Shown: positions 7,924-15,967, numbered from the stretch's first letter. The stretch is DNA of 63,278 nt from Clostridium sp. Cult2 (GCF_021655075.1 NZ_PPXX01000050.1:1-63278), one strand, 5' to 3'. Notes: generated by a model not told the origin, from the letters alone. Program-made: numbers and translations.

Positions 7924-8859
7924 TCATTTAATAAGCCACTCAACTACCTCATCAGTAAAGCCCGGTGGTATCCCATTTCCATTACATAATTCTACATACT
8001 CTTTAATAATCCTTCTAAAGTTTAAGTCTAGTGTCCAATCATCTAAAATAAATACTCCTTTTTCTTTATAAATAGCGCTTACTATTAAATAACCTATTAC
8101 ATATATATTCAAATGTTTTTTCCCTTTCTTGCAAGTTTTACCTGATTTTATGTTAATTAAAATATCATTAATAAGTTCAAATTGTTCTTTAGCTAACAAT
8201 AATTGTCTTTTAGTTAAGTTACCTGTCAAATCGTCTTTTTTCAGATTAGGACCATGTTGAGCAAGACAAGCTATCCCCTCTTCAATAGTTTTACCAATAG
8301 TTTCATATAAAAGTCTGTTTTTCCTAGTTATTAATTTAAATAGAAATATAATTCTGTTCTCTATGGGTAGTTTTCTACTATGATACATTTCATGGATTAA
8401 TACTTTAATAAACTCTTCCCCTTCTCCAATATATTTTCCATAATTAATGAATATATCTTTTCTATTGATAGTAAATCCTCCATCAATTCCTCCACAATAG
8501 AGATAGATTTTGGATTTAAATGGTATCTCCTTTGGAACTATTTTATACACTTCCTTTAGGACTGTTTTTATGATTAAATCATTATTTTCATTAATAAATT
8601 GAATATCCGATTTTAATTGTACAATATTATCTTTCAGCTTGTAAAATTCATAGACATCTTCATAGTGTTTATCATCAATAACTTTTATTAACTCTTCTTT
8701 GATATAGTCTCTTTCAATTATTTTTCCAAAGCTATTTTGGTGATTTAAAAACCCTTTTATTCCCTTTGTTTTAATAAATTGATTATATAGGGTTTCATCC
8801 AAAAAATCCTTCTCCAATATTTTAATAAGCAGCTCTATAAATCTTATATTGATGACCAC
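7924..8859 (-). CDS. Putative zinc metallopeptidase (HEXXH), DUF5700-like
   Basis: 311 residues, no signal peptide. The motif HEMYH at 156-160 fits the HEXXH zinc site. A downstream TIEEGIACLAQHG segment (Glu193/194) is placed like the third ligand of gluzincin peptidases, in which a Glu follows some 25-35 residues later. The N-terminal 110 residues are helical and charged. I call it a putative cytoplasmic zinc peptidase; family membership near DUF5700/DUF2268 is a guess. The start is GTG behind a G-rich ribosome site. Its stop codon overlaps a possible start of the small membrane protein gene, suggesting they work together. The substrate is unknown. Confidence 0.65.
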   Translation of the reverse strand: MVINIRFIELLIKILEKDFLDETLYNQFIKTKGIKGFLNHQNSFGKIIERDYIKEELIKVIDDKHYEDVYEFYKLKDNIVQLKSDIQFINENNDLIIKTVLKEVYKIVPKEIPFKSKIYLYCGGIDGGFTINRKDIFINYGKYIGEGEEFIKVLIHEMYHSRKLPIENRIIFLFKLITRKNRLLYETIGKTIEEGIACLAQHGPNLKKDDLTGNLTKRQLLLAKEQFELINDILINIKSGKTCKKGKKHLNIYVIGYLIVSAIYKEKGVFILDDWTLDLNFRRIIKEYVELCNGNGIPPGFTDEVVEWLIK

Positions 8860-8925
8860 CTTATCCCCCCATTTCTAATGGTCTATATTAAATATATACG
8901 ACTATTAGGAATGGGGTATGAGTGT

Positions 8926-9804
8926 TTAATCCTCAGAAATGTTCTCTAACCACTTTTTATAATCATCCATCTTTTCTAATGTTTCTGTATAACCTTGATT
9001 ATAAAGGGAATTCAATTTGGATGTATCCTTTTCCAATCTATCAACCATCAGTGAAGCAATTGGTCTGAAAACAAAAATATATCCTTCTCTTTCTAATTTA
9101 TCAATGGTTTCTAATGTAATATTATATTTAATATGTCTATTTTCAATGGCCTTCATTATTTTAGGATACTTTTTTAAATAATGTTTTGAGTAAATCCCTA
9201 GTTTTTGTTCTTTCTTAATATAATCTCTATTTCTAGTAAGCACCACTACATTATATGGATTTCCATCCTCAATGGATTTTTCTATAGGAATAGAATCGGT
9301 AATTCCACCATCAAAATATAGCTTTCCATTTATTTCAACAGGAGGTGAAATAATTGGTAAACTACTAGATGCTCTCAATATTTTATTCATAAATTCTTTA
9401 CCATAGGCTTTAGATTGGCTCTTTTCAAAATATTTAGGACATCCTGTTTCAACATCAGTAACACAGACTTTAAATATAGTTGGAGAATCAAAAAAGGTTT
9501 CGTAATCAAAAGGTATTAACTGATTAGGGAGAGTGTCAAATAAAAATTCCATATTAAAATAGCTTTTCCCCTTTATGAAATGTCTAAATCCTGAATAATC
9601 TTTATGGGATACATAATCTACAAATACCTTTTTATTTCTTTCCCTTTGTTCTGCTACAAAATTAGCTCCATTATTAGCTCCAGCAGACACTCCAATTACA
9701 TAAGGAAATTTAATATTTTCATCCATAAAAGCTCCTAATACCCCTGAAGTATAGGCACCTCTCATGCCACCACCTTCAAGGACTAGTCCTAATTTTTCAT
9801 GCAT
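8926..9804 (-). CDS. Patatin-like phospholipase family protein
   Basis: 292 residues. The oxyanion-hole loop GGGMRG is at 11-16, the nucleophile Ser40 sits in GVSAG, and the catalytic Asp165 in FDGG, so the complete Ser-Asp dyad of patatin-like hydrolases is present. The C-terminal 90 residues form a helical extension. These proteins are cytoplasmic or membrane-peripheral lipid acyl hydrolases (YjjU/RssA-like). The substrate is not determinable here. It has a GGAGGCG ribosome site before ATG and stands alone, convergent with nothing and divergent from the superoxide dismutase gene. The same architecture is widespread in Clostridia. Confidence 0.88.
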   Translation of the reverse strand: MHEKLGLVLEGGGMRGAYTSGVLGAFMDENIKFPYVIGVSAGANNGANFVAEQRERNKKVFVDYVSHKDYSGFRHFIKGKSYFNMEFLFDTLPNQLIPFDYETFFDSPTIFKVCVTDVETGCPKYFEKSQSKAYGKEFMNKILRASSSLPIISPPVEINGKLYFDGGITDSIPIEKSIEDGNPYNVVVLTRNRDYIKKEQKLGIYSKHYLKKYPKIMKAIENRHIKYNITLETIDKLEREGYIFVFRPIASLMVDRLEKDTSKLNSLYNQGYTETLEKMDDYKKWLENISED

Positions 9805-9878
9805 CTTATCGCCTCCATTATTATATTACACCTATTTGAACCCTTCTGCATAAAATAATTTTGAAGGGAGGAGTCAAT

Positions 9879-10358
9879 ATGAATTATAAAAATAAAATTA
9901 CCGCTTACGCAAAAATATTAGGCGGAAATCTGGCCCCTAATATATATGGTAACATATTTTTTGACGATGTGGCAGGGGGTACAGAAGTCTATTTAGAAGT
10001 ATGGGGACTACCTTTATATCAACCTACTGGCAATAGTAATAATCCTATAGGTCCTTTTGGATTCCATATACATGAATTTGGTGTTTGTGAAATTAAAGAT
10101 CCTAACAATCCATTTGAGTCTGCTGGTGGACACTATAATCCAACAAATCAGCCCCACGGAAATCACGCTGGGGATTTTCCTGTAATATTTTCAAACAATG
10201 GCTATGCTAGGATGAGCTTTTTTACAGATAAGTTTAAACCTAGGGATGTTATTGGAAAGTCGGTAATAATTCATCAGAATCCTGATGATTATAGGACACA
10301 ACCTGCTGGAAATGCAGGAAAGAGAATGGCTTGTGGCGTTATATGTAGGCTTTATTAG
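9879..10358 (+). CDS. Cu/Zn-type superoxide dismutase family protein
   Basis: 159 residues from the ATG at 9879, chosen because GGGAGGAG lies just before it; an in-frame TTG at 9861 overlaps that site. All metal ligands are visible: HIHEFG (two Cu His), GGHYNP (bridging His), PHGNHAGDFP (Zn His, His, Asp) and IHQNPDDY (last Cu His). The two disulfide Cys (in GVCE and ACGVI) and the active-site Arg (in GKRMACG) are also present. It should dismutate superoxide. There is no signal peptide, so it would stay in the cytoplasm, which is unusual because Cu/Zn enzymes of bacteria are generally exported. Its exact role in an anaerobe is inference. Confidence 0.9.
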   Translation: MNYKNKITAYAKILGGNLAPNIYGNIFFDDVAGGTEVYLEVWGLPLYQPTGNSNNPIGPFGFHIHEFGVCEIKDPNNPFESAGGHYNPTNQPHGNHAGDFPVIFSNNGYARMSFFTDKFKPRDVIGKSVIIHQNPDDYRTQPAGNAGKRMACGVICRLY

Positions 10359-10391
10359 GGGAAAAGGTCAGGTTTTTAATCTGACCTTGAG

Positions 10392-10655
10392 AATTATATT
10401 GTTTGATGACACAAAATATAAATATTGAATCATTAATCTGGTGGTCAAAGACCGCCCCTACATATTGATAACTACACATTGCAGGGACCCTATCATCTGG
10501 GATATTTGATAAATCCAAATCCTTTTCAATCTTTAATAACCATTCATTATAATTATCATATCTATCAAGTCCGCCTGTCCCATTAATTTCCGAATTATAC
10601 TCAATAAATTCTTGTATGTATTCAAATACTTCTTTTTCATACTCGCACTCCCGCC
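10392..10655 (-). pseudogene. Broken GNAT acetyltransferase fragment (N-terminal half)
   Basis: The reading frame running leftward from about 10655 encodes a stretch (EINGTGGLDRYDNYNEWL and VPAMCSYQ) typical of the N-terminal region of a clostridial GNAT acetyltransferase. After about 70 residues the similarity stops. No acetyl-CoA-binding motif (Q/RxxGxG/A) follows, and the open frame runs antisense into the end of the superoxide dismutase gene. The normal beginning is also missing, since the frame starts inside the end of the neighbouring gene. I read it as a decayed remnant, not a working gene. Confidence 0.55.
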
Positions 10656-11110
10656 TAGAAGCCTGCCACATAAAAGTACCAGTTATCTATTATCTTTTCA
10701 GTGTAATTATAGTTATCTCCATTTATCTCACGCCAGTACCAGCCATGCCCTTGTTGTTCAAATTTGAGACTTGAACCCTGAAATCCCATAGGCTCATCAA
10801 TACCATGATAATAAAATCCATAATAAAGACTACTTGGAACAATTCCAAATCCACTGCAAAAGAATTCAATATATATGTTACCCCTATCAGTTGTATATAT
10901 ATCCACATCCCTAACACCATTAATACTTAGTATTTCTTTATATGAACCTTTGCTAATTGAGTCATTTAATAATTCCTGATTATTTTTAACTATATTGATT
11001 ATCTTAGTTTTAGTAACATAGCTCCTTATTCTAGGAACAATAAAAATAATCAGAAACAAGAGAATAAAAATAATTAATATACTTCTTGCAAATTTCTTAG
11101 CGATACTCAT
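10655..11110 (-). CDS. Single-pass membrane-anchored protein, unknown
   Basis: 151 residues with an N-terminal membrane helix (about 10-30) and an outward beta-rich domain full of Gly, Tyr, Phe and Trp (GFGIVPSSLYYGFYYHG; GHGWYWREINGDNYNY). Similar short proteins, with a YYGFYY segment followed by a glycine-rich and aromatic tail, occur in many Firmicutes without known function. The start is ATG after GGAGGC. It is followed by the acetyltransferase remnant and preceded by another such fragment, so it sits in a small decaying island. I can assign only topology: N-in, C-out is likely. Confidence 0.65.
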   Translation of the reverse strand: MSIAKKFARSILIIFILLFLIIFIVPRIRSYVTKTKIINIVKNNQELLNDSISKGSYKEILSINGVRDVDIYTTDRGNIYIEFFCSGFGIVPSSLYYGFYYHGIDEPMGFQGSSLKFEQQGHGWYWREINGDNYNYTEKIIDNWYFYVAGF

Positions 11111-11168
11111 TGTAGCCTCCTATTTTGTTTGTGTTGATTTAATATATTTTCGTATTATAAAAATCTTT

Positions 11169-11417
11169 TTATCTAACCATATCTAATTTAAAAGTTAGGC
11201 CATCATACATATTTCCTCTTATAAGCCTTGAATTTTTTGAACGTTCACACTCCACAAATCCAATCTTTTTAGCCAAATTTACCATTCTATAGTTTCCTGA
11301 CCATGTTTGTGTATAGATTTCATTAATTCCATGGTTTATAAAATAGTTTATAAATACTACCAAAGCTTGGGTGCCACAACCTTTACTCCAATAGGATTTT
11401 TCACAAATATCAAGCAT
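11169..11417 (-). pseudogene. Broken GNAT acetyltransferase fragment (C-terminal part)
   Basis: 82 codons beginning exactly at the stop of the DUF3841 gene (TAATG). They encode the C-terminal half of a RimJ/RimL-type acetyltransferase: a KSYWSKGCGTQAL acetyl-CoA-binding loop, then NYRMVNLAKKIGF and a final beta strand. The whole N-terminal acceptor-binding half is absent, so it cannot be a full GNAT fold. The open frame is intact, so a translated fragment coupled to the upstream gene is possible, but I favour a deletion remnant. Confidence 0.65.
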
Positions 11418-12025
11418 TAAACTTCCTTATAATGCAATATATCTTTAACCATCTCAGGTCTAATCTCCCAAATATTGGCCTGGACTCTAAGTATATTCCA
11501 TTCGTCAATTTCAAATACTCTCATCCAACTATCCATTATCCTTTTTCTTTCTTCAGGATAAAAATGAATAATCTTCTCATCCATAACAGAAAAAGCATCT
11601 TTAAATCCTTTCCTTTTTATATCCTTTAAATATTCTTCTTCGTCTTTTTCATCTTTCGGTATATATAAATGATTCAATACATAATCCCATTTCATCCCAT
11701 CAAAATAGATGATTTCAGACTCATCTACCTCCAACACATAAACAACAGTATCTAAAGTTGGTCTTAACATATTTTCTTCACTAATTGAACACCATATAGG
11801 AAATTCTACCTCTTTAGGCTTAGGTACCATCTTGATTGCAACATTTGTAAACCAATTATAAAGCCCTATAATATAATCAGCTATCTCTTCAAACTTTTCC
11901 TCTAAATGTTTTCTTTTAATTCTAATTACTCCATTATTCTTTAAATCATCTAAACTTTTAATATCCTGTCTAGTCCAAAGAGTTACTTTTTTTGAATTGC
12001 CTCTATTATTGATTATTTCTTTCAC
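11417..12025 (-). CDS. DUF3841 domain-containing protein
   Basis: 202 residues, soluble, rich in Trp and charged residues. The N-terminal VTLWTRQDIKSLDDL and the later PIWCSIS are typical of DUF3841, a family of unknown function found mostly in Firmicutes. There are no membrane segments and no obvious catalytic motif. The annotated GTG start at 12025 has its ribosome site too close; a start nearer the VTLW segment is possible, so the first 14 residues are uncertain. It is followed immediately by the acetyltransferase fragment, with which its stop overlaps. Confidence 0.75.
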   Translation of the reverse strand: MKEIINNRGNSKKVTLWTRQDIKSLDDLKNNGVIRIKRKHLEEKFEEIADYIIGLYNWFTNVAIKMVPKPKEVEFPIWCSISEENMLRPTLDTVVYVLEVDESEIIYFDGMKWDYVLNHLYIPKDEKDEEEYLKDIKRKGFKDAFSVMDEKIIHFYPEERKRIMDSWMRVFEIDEWNILRVQANIWEIRPEMVKDILHYKEV

Positions 12026-12032
12026 TTCCCTT

Positions 12033-12070
12033 CAAAAATAGAGACAGCAAGAACCTTTCCTGCTGTCTTT
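12033..12070 (-). terminator. Terminator after the universal stress protein gene
   Basis: The arms AGACAGCA and TGCTGTCT (12042-12049 and 12061-12068) pair perfectly around an 11-base loop, with CTATTTTTG following on the minus strand. It falls between the stress-protein gene and the DUF3841 gene. Confidence 0.75.
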
Positions 12071-12451
12071 TTACAATATAGTAAATTGAACATCTGATAA
12101 AACGTTTTGTAATTGTAATCCAATGCTTAGCTCTTTAGCTTTCTTGGTATCTGGAGGAGTTCCCATAACAATATGAGTGATATTATTGTCCTTAGCAAAA
12201 TCTATCATAGCTTTTAAAACATCTTTTGATCTAAGTACGGTTAAATCTGCCCCTACTTTTTTAGATACATTGAATAAATATTCTAAAGCCTCTCCATCAT
12301 CAACATATTCTAAAAATTTTTCTCTTTCGTTTACTACATGTACTACATATAACTTGTCTTTTTTAGATTTAATTAATCTATAACCCTGTAATATTAACCT
12401 TTCACAAGTTTTTTGCTGGGTAACACATACCATAACTTTTGCATTTTTCAT
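12071..12451 (-). CDS. Universal stress protein (UspA-like)
   Basis: 126 residues with a Rossmann-like alpha/beta fold: an N-terminal VMVCVTQQKTCERL strand-helix, LYVVHVV, and ITHIVMGTPP near residue 97, which is where UspA proteins hold their nucleotide loop. The complete G-2x-G-9x-G-S/T ATP motif is not present, so it probably belongs to the non-ATP-binding or KdpD-related subgroup. The role would be stress tolerance or regulation in the cytoplasm. A single-gene unit: it has its own promoter at 12487-12514 and its own terminator. Confidence 0.8.
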   Translation of the reverse strand: MKNAKVMVCVTQQKTCERLILQGYRLIKSKKDKLYVVHVVNEREKFLEYVDDGEALEYLFNVSKKVGADLTVLRSKDVLKAMIDFAKDNNITHIVMGTPPDTKKAKELSIGLQLQNVLSDVQFTIL

Positions 12452-12474
12452 ACGAAATCCCCCTTTAAAAGAGT

Positions 12475-12516
12475 GATACCCTTTTCATTATAACATGAAT
12501 TTAAAAAAATGATACC
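12475..12516 (-). promoter_or_regulatory. Promoter of the stress-protein gene with flanking GGTATCA repeats
   Basis: On the minus strand a TATAAT -10 (12492-12487) has a weak TATCAT -35 sixteen bases upstream. The heptamer GGTATCA occurs as a direct repeat at both sides (plus-strand TGATACC at 12510-12516 and 12474-12480, 36 bp apart). A regulator site is possible but not proven. Confidence 0.4.
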
Positions 12517-12552
12517 TATTCTATAATAATTTATCTAACCAAATTGAAAAAT

Positions 12553-12581
12553 GAAGAATAGGATTGTCAATCCTATTCTTC
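12553..12581 (-). terminator. Terminator overlapping the end of the SASP gene
   Basis: A perfect 13-bp stem (GAAGAATAGGATT / AATCCTATTCTTC) with a 3-base loop starts inside the last codons of the spore protein gene, followed by ATTTTTC on the minus strand. Confidence 0.7.
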
Positions 12582-12782
12582 ATCCATTAATTCTTTTTCT
12601 CCCATTTCAACTAATTTTCTGGTCATAAGTCCTCCTACGGGACCAGCTGTGAATATATTGGTTACTGGGTCTAATTTATTATCAGTAGTAAAAGTATCTG
12701 TAACGCCTAATTCCTTAGCTATTTCCATTTTCATTTCTTGCAATGCTTTTATAGCATTAGAATCAACAGGTTTTCTATCCAC
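12573..12782 (-). CDS. Alpha/beta-type small acid-soluble spore protein
   Basis: 69 residues, the normal size. It shows the germination-protease cleavage site (KMEIAKELG, cut after Glu by GPR) and the C-terminal motif GPVGGLMTRKLVEMGE that binds DNA. These proteins coat spore DNA and protect it from UV and heat. The gene shows that the organism forms endospores. The start is GTG after AGAGGTGAG. Expression should be under sigma-G in the forespore; a CATAC-like -10 is visible near 12826, but I could not identify a convincing -35. A hairpin overlaps its stop. Confidence 0.93.
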   Translation of the reverse strand: MDRKPVDSNAIKALQEMKMEIAKELGVTDTFTTDNKLDPVTNIFTAGPVGGLMTRKLVEMGEKELMDEE

Positions 12783-12951
12783 TTAGCTCACCTCTTAAAA
12801 TAGAATTTATCTATTTTATTTTGTCTAAGTATGGAATATAAATACTAACCAATTTAAGGATAATGGTAAAATATAATTTAATTCAAAGTAAATTCACTAT
12901 TTACCATTATTTCCAATATATTCTAATTGCATGGTGGTTTAGTTGGTTTTG

Positions 12952-13000
12952 AAAAATAAAAAGCTCTAACCATTCCAAATAATGAATTGATTAAAGCTTT
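12952..13000 (-). terminator. Terminator of the tRNA-Sec gene
   Basis: Downstream of the tRNA on the minus strand, a stem of about 16 pairs with one bulged base (some G-U) has an 8-base loop and is followed by TTTTTATTTTTC. It starts 14 bases past the encoded CCA end. Confidence 0.65.
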
Positions 13001-13013
13001 AATATTGCTTATG

Positions 13014-13110
13014 TGGCGGGAGTATGTGGGAATCGAACCCACCCAAGAAGCTCCTAACCCCTCGCGCTGGTTTTGAAGACCAGAGGGCACACCAGCACCC
13101 ATCTACCCCC
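13014..13110 (-). tRNA. selC: tRNA-Sec (anticodon UCA)
   Basis: 97 bases, the length expected for a bacterial selenocysteine tRNA. The anticodon loop is CUUCAAA with anticodon UCA (plus-strand 13074-13076) on a perfect 5-bp stem (CUGGU/ACCAG). It has an extended D arm, a long variable arm (GCGCGAGGGGUUAGGAGCUUCUUG region), a T loop with the usual GGUUCGAUUCC, and an encoded GCCA end. The unusually long acceptor stem is GGGGGUA paired with UACUCCC, one pair being G-U. It reads UGA as selenocysteine after charging with Ser and conversion by SelA, whose gene lies 8 kb away. An insertion-rich region separates it from selDAB. Confidence 0.95.
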
Positions 13111-13141
13111 ATTAAATTTGTGTAATAATTGATACTAGTAT

Positions 13142-13169
13142 AGTATAGCATATTTTTGTTTCGTGTCAA
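13142..13169 (-). promoter_or_regulatory. Promoter of tRNA-Sec
   Basis: -35 TTGACA (13169-13164) and -10 TATACT (13147-13142) are separated by 16 bases on the minus strand. Transcription would begin near 13135, about 25 bases before the mature 5' end. It lies just outside the left end of the IS1634-type element. Confidence 0.8.
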
Positions 13170-13335
13170 GGTGTATATTTTTTTAACTGTTATTATCCGG
13201 GTCTTTGACAGTTGAAGAATAAAATAATCGCTGAAGCCATTGAAAAGGCTTTATTTTTTTGTCAAATTTTATAAATTTATATTGAGTAATGTTGGGTAAT
13301 GTGTTATAATATAAAGGATTGGAGGGTTTATTGTT

Positions 13336-15048
13336 ATGAGATTATCAATATCAAAATCTAAAAATTCTACATCCCTTTATGTAATTAAATCAACTTATGA
13401 AAACGGAAAACATTCGAGTAAGGTTGTAGAAAAACTTGGAACTGTTAAAGAATTAGAAGAAAAATTAAATGGAGAGGATCCTATTGAATGGGCCAAGAAG
13501 TATATTGAAGAACTTAACAAGAAGGATAAAGAAAATAGGCGGGATGTAATTGTTAAATACTCTCCTGCTAAGACTGTTGAGAAAGATGTACAGCGCCTAT
13601 TCAATGGTGGATATCTGTTTATTCAACAAATCTACTATGCTCTTGGATTACATAAGATTAGTGAGGAAATTTCAAAAAAATATAAATTTACCTTTGATTT
13701 AAACTCTATTCTTTCACGGTTAATATATGGCAGAATCTTATTCCCTGCTTCTAAGCTTACAACAAATCAATTATCTGAAAAATTTATTGAGAGGCCAAAT
13801 TTTGAATTACAACATATTTATAGAGGTCTTGAGGTTATTGCAAAAGAATCTGATTTTATTCAAGCTAAATTATATGAGAGTAGTTTGAAGGTTTCTAAAA
13901 GAAATACCAGCATTCTTTATTATGATTGTACTAATTTTTTCTTTGAAATAGAACAAGAAGATGGATTAAAACAATATGGTATTTCTAAAGAACACAGATC
14001 TAATCCAATTGTTCAAATGGGCCTTTTTATGGATGGCAATGGTATTCCCTTGGCATTTAATATTAATAAGGGTAATACTAATGAACAAGTTACCCTTACA
14101 CCCTTAGAAAAACAAATTTTACCTGATTTTAATCTTTCTAAATTTGTTGTGTGTACTGACGCTGGCCTTGCTTCCACTGCTAACCAAAAATTTAATGATA
14201 AAAACGATAGGGCATTTATCACTACTCAGTCGGTTAAGAAATTAAAAAAACATCTTAAGGAATGGGCTCTTGATCCAGATGGATGGCATCTTAATAATGA
14301 CATAAAAACCTATGATGTTTCTAAGCTTGATGAGGAAAAATATAAAGATAAGATCTTTTACAAAGAACGATGGATTAAAGAAAATGGCCTTGAGCAAAAA
14401 ATAATTGTAACCTATTCTATCAAATATAGAAACTATCAAAGAAAGATTAGAAATAGTCAAATTGAAAGAGCGCAAAAGACAATTGATAATAATCCTGGAA
14501 AATTGAAGAAATCCAGCCAAAATGACTATAAAAGATTTATTCAAAAGACTTACTGTACTCCTGATGGTGAAATTGCTGAAAAAGAAATATACAACATAAA
14601 CACAGAATTAATTACCGTTGAAGAAGCATTTGATGGTTTTTATGCTATATGTACCAATTTAGAAGATGATGTCCATGAAATTGTAAAAGTTAATAAAAGG
14701 CGTTGGGAAATAGAAGAATGCTTTAGGATTATGAAATCTGAATTTAAGGCAAGACCTGTATATTTAAGCCGTGATGATAGGATAATAGCACATTTTATAA
14801 CCTGCTTTATCTCTCTAATAATATATCGAATTTTAGAGAAGAAACTTGAAGAAAAATATACTTGTCATGAAATACTTAAAAAATTAAAAGAGATGGATTT
14901 TTATGAAATTAAGGGAGAAGGATATGTTCCAACTTATACTCGTGATGATTTAACAGATGATTTACATGAAGCTTTTGATTTTAGAACCGATTATCAAATA
15001 GTTTCTAAAAAACAGATGAAAAATATTTTTAAGAGAACAAAAAAATAG
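13336..15048 (+). CDS. IS1634-family transposase
   Basis: 570 residues, full length for the family. The N-terminal part (KSKNSTSLYVIKSTYENG) is typical of IS1634 proteins. A DDE nuclease core begins near 195 (the STSILYYDCTNF segment holds the first Asp), the second Asp is in VVCTDAGLAS near 275, and the Glu lies in RRWEIEECFRIMKSEF near 460-470 (YREK-like region). It cuts and pastes the element using the 16-bp terminal repeats. The start is ATG after GGAGGG. There is no frameshift or stop, so the element may still be active. Confidence 0.93.
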   Translation: MRLSISKSKNSTSLYVIKSTYENGKHSSKVVEKLGTVKELEEKLNGEDPIEWAKKYIEELNKKDKENRRDVIVKYSPAKTVEKDVQRLFNGGYLFIQQIYYALGLHKISEEISKKYKFTFDLNSILSRLIYGRILFPASKLTTNQLSEKFIERPNFELQHIYRGLEVIAKESDFIQAKLYESSLKVSKRNTSILYYDCTNFFFEIEQEDGLKQYGISKEHRSNPIVQMGLFMDGNGIPLAFNINKGNTNEQVTLTPLEKQILPDFNLSKFVVCTDAGLASTANQKFNDKNDRAFITTQSVKKLKKHLKEWALDPDGWHLNNDIKTYDVSKLDEEKYKDKIFYKERWIKENGLEQKIIVTYSIKYRNYQRKIRNSQIERAQKTIDNNPGKLKKSSQNDYKRFIQKTYCTPDGEIAEKEIYNINTELITVEEAFDGFYAICTNLEDDVHEIVKVNKRRWEIEECFRIMKSEFKARPVYLSRDDRIIAHFITCFISLIIYRILEKKLEEKYTCHEILKKLKEMDFYEIKGEGYVPTYTRDDLTDDLHEAFDFRTDYQIVSKKQMKNIFKRTKK

Positions 15049-15076
15049 AAATATTACGCAGTTTTGTAAGCATAAT

Positions 15077-15121
15077 AAAAAGCTTGAAACCCACCATCCA
15101 TAAGGGCTTCCAAGCTTTTTG
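15077..15121. terminator. Bidirectional terminator at the right end of the IS
   Basis: AAAAAGCTTG pairs with CAAGCTTTTT around a GGG/CCC-containing inner stem, just past the transposase stop and just before the right terminal repeat. A- and T-runs on both sides allow use in both directions. Confidence 0.65.
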
Positions 15122-15145
15122 TTTTCTTCAACTGTCAAATATGAG

Positions 15146-15207
15146 AGTTTATCACATTCATTTAAATATTTCAATAGTTTTTAAAAACTTTTTTATTTAT
15201 TTTCTAT
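15146..15207. repeat. Diverged 62-bp repeat, copy 1
   Basis: Begins AGTTTATCACATTCA and continues with a TTTCAATAGTTTTT core and a T-rich tail. It aligns by eye over its whole length with 18092-18153 in direct orientation, with scattered mismatches. The copies flank the IS256 remnant, the amidohydrolase and the second transposase remnant. Confidence 0.6.
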
Positions 15208-15329
15208 CACTTCATTTGATGTTTTGAAATTCAACACTTTCCTTACTATATTATATAATTTCAAGAGAAAAGGATACTAAAATATTGAGGTTAAATGTTT
15301 AATTATCAACACTTATTTAAGAAGTCAAG

Positions 15330-15945
15330 TCCAAAATGGATTTGGATTGTCAGAAAGAATGGTTTCTAAGATAACAAATAAAATTCTTCCAACAATTGAA
15401 GAATGGCAATCAAGGCCATTAGATAGGGTATACCAATTTGTGTTCTCAGACGCTATCCATTACAACGTGAGAGATAATGGGGTAATCGTAAAAAAGGCAG
15501 TATATACAGTTTTAAAATACAATAAATAAGGATTTAAAGAAGTAATAGGGAGATAGGACGGAGAAAATGAAAGCTCCAAGTATTGGTTAATGGCTTTAAG
15601 TGAACTTAAAAGCAGAGGATTAGGAAATATGCTAATAGTTTCTACTGACAATTTACCAGGGTTTACCCAAGCTATAGAGGCAATATATCCAAATATCGAG
15701 ATCCAGAAATGCATAATCCATCAAATAAGTAGTTCGACAAAATTTGTATCATATAAAGATATAAAAGAATTAATAGAAGCTTTTAATAGACAATTAAGAA
15801 AAGTAACAAAAAATAAATCGATCTTCCCTAATGATTTTTCACTAATTAAAAGTTTATATTTAGCAATGGCAGATGCATCACTAAAATGGACAAGTAGAAT
15901 ACGGTCTTGGGATAAATTACTATCACAACTAAATCACAACTAAGA
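15330..15945 (+). pseudogene. Degenerate IS256-family transposase
   Basis: The plus frame encodes GLSERMVSKITNKILP, EEWQSRPLDRVY, FVFSDAIHY (first DDE Asp), GENESSKYWL, STDNLPGFTQAIEAIYP (second Asp) and QKCIIHQISSS, the order of an IS256/mutator transposase. Two in-frame stops interrupt it (TAA at 15527-15529, TAG at 15554-15556). Behind SYKDIKELIEAF it jumps to the C-terminal segment SLYLAMADASLKWTSRIRSW. The stretch holding the catalytic Glu is therefore deleted. The N-terminal third is also missing, so it is dead. Confidence 0.85.
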
Positions 15946-15967
15946 ATATACTTTGAATACAGGATAT

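Larger units (their letters stand above)
13204..15139 (+). mobile_element. Complete IS1634-family insertion sequence
   Basis: The ends are exact 16-bp inverted repeats: TTTGACAGTTGAAGAA at 13204-13219 and its reverse complement at 15124-15139, spanning 1936 bp with one transposase gene. Inside the left end is a short hairpin followed by a T-run (about 13233-13260), and inside the right end a terminator, both of which would shield the element from outside transcription. I could not see a clear target duplication in the flanks, so the outermost one or two bases of the ends are uncertain. Confidence 0.8.

Noticed and set aside
7924-8859. Toxin-antitoxin pair (HEXXH protein plus small membrane protein)
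   Set aside because: Sizes and order do not match a known type, and there is no sign of a regulator or antitoxin fold.
10339-10671. 110-codon frame as a complete gene
   Set aside because: It starts inside its neighbour, ends antisense to the sod gene and contains only an internal piece of an acetyltransferase.
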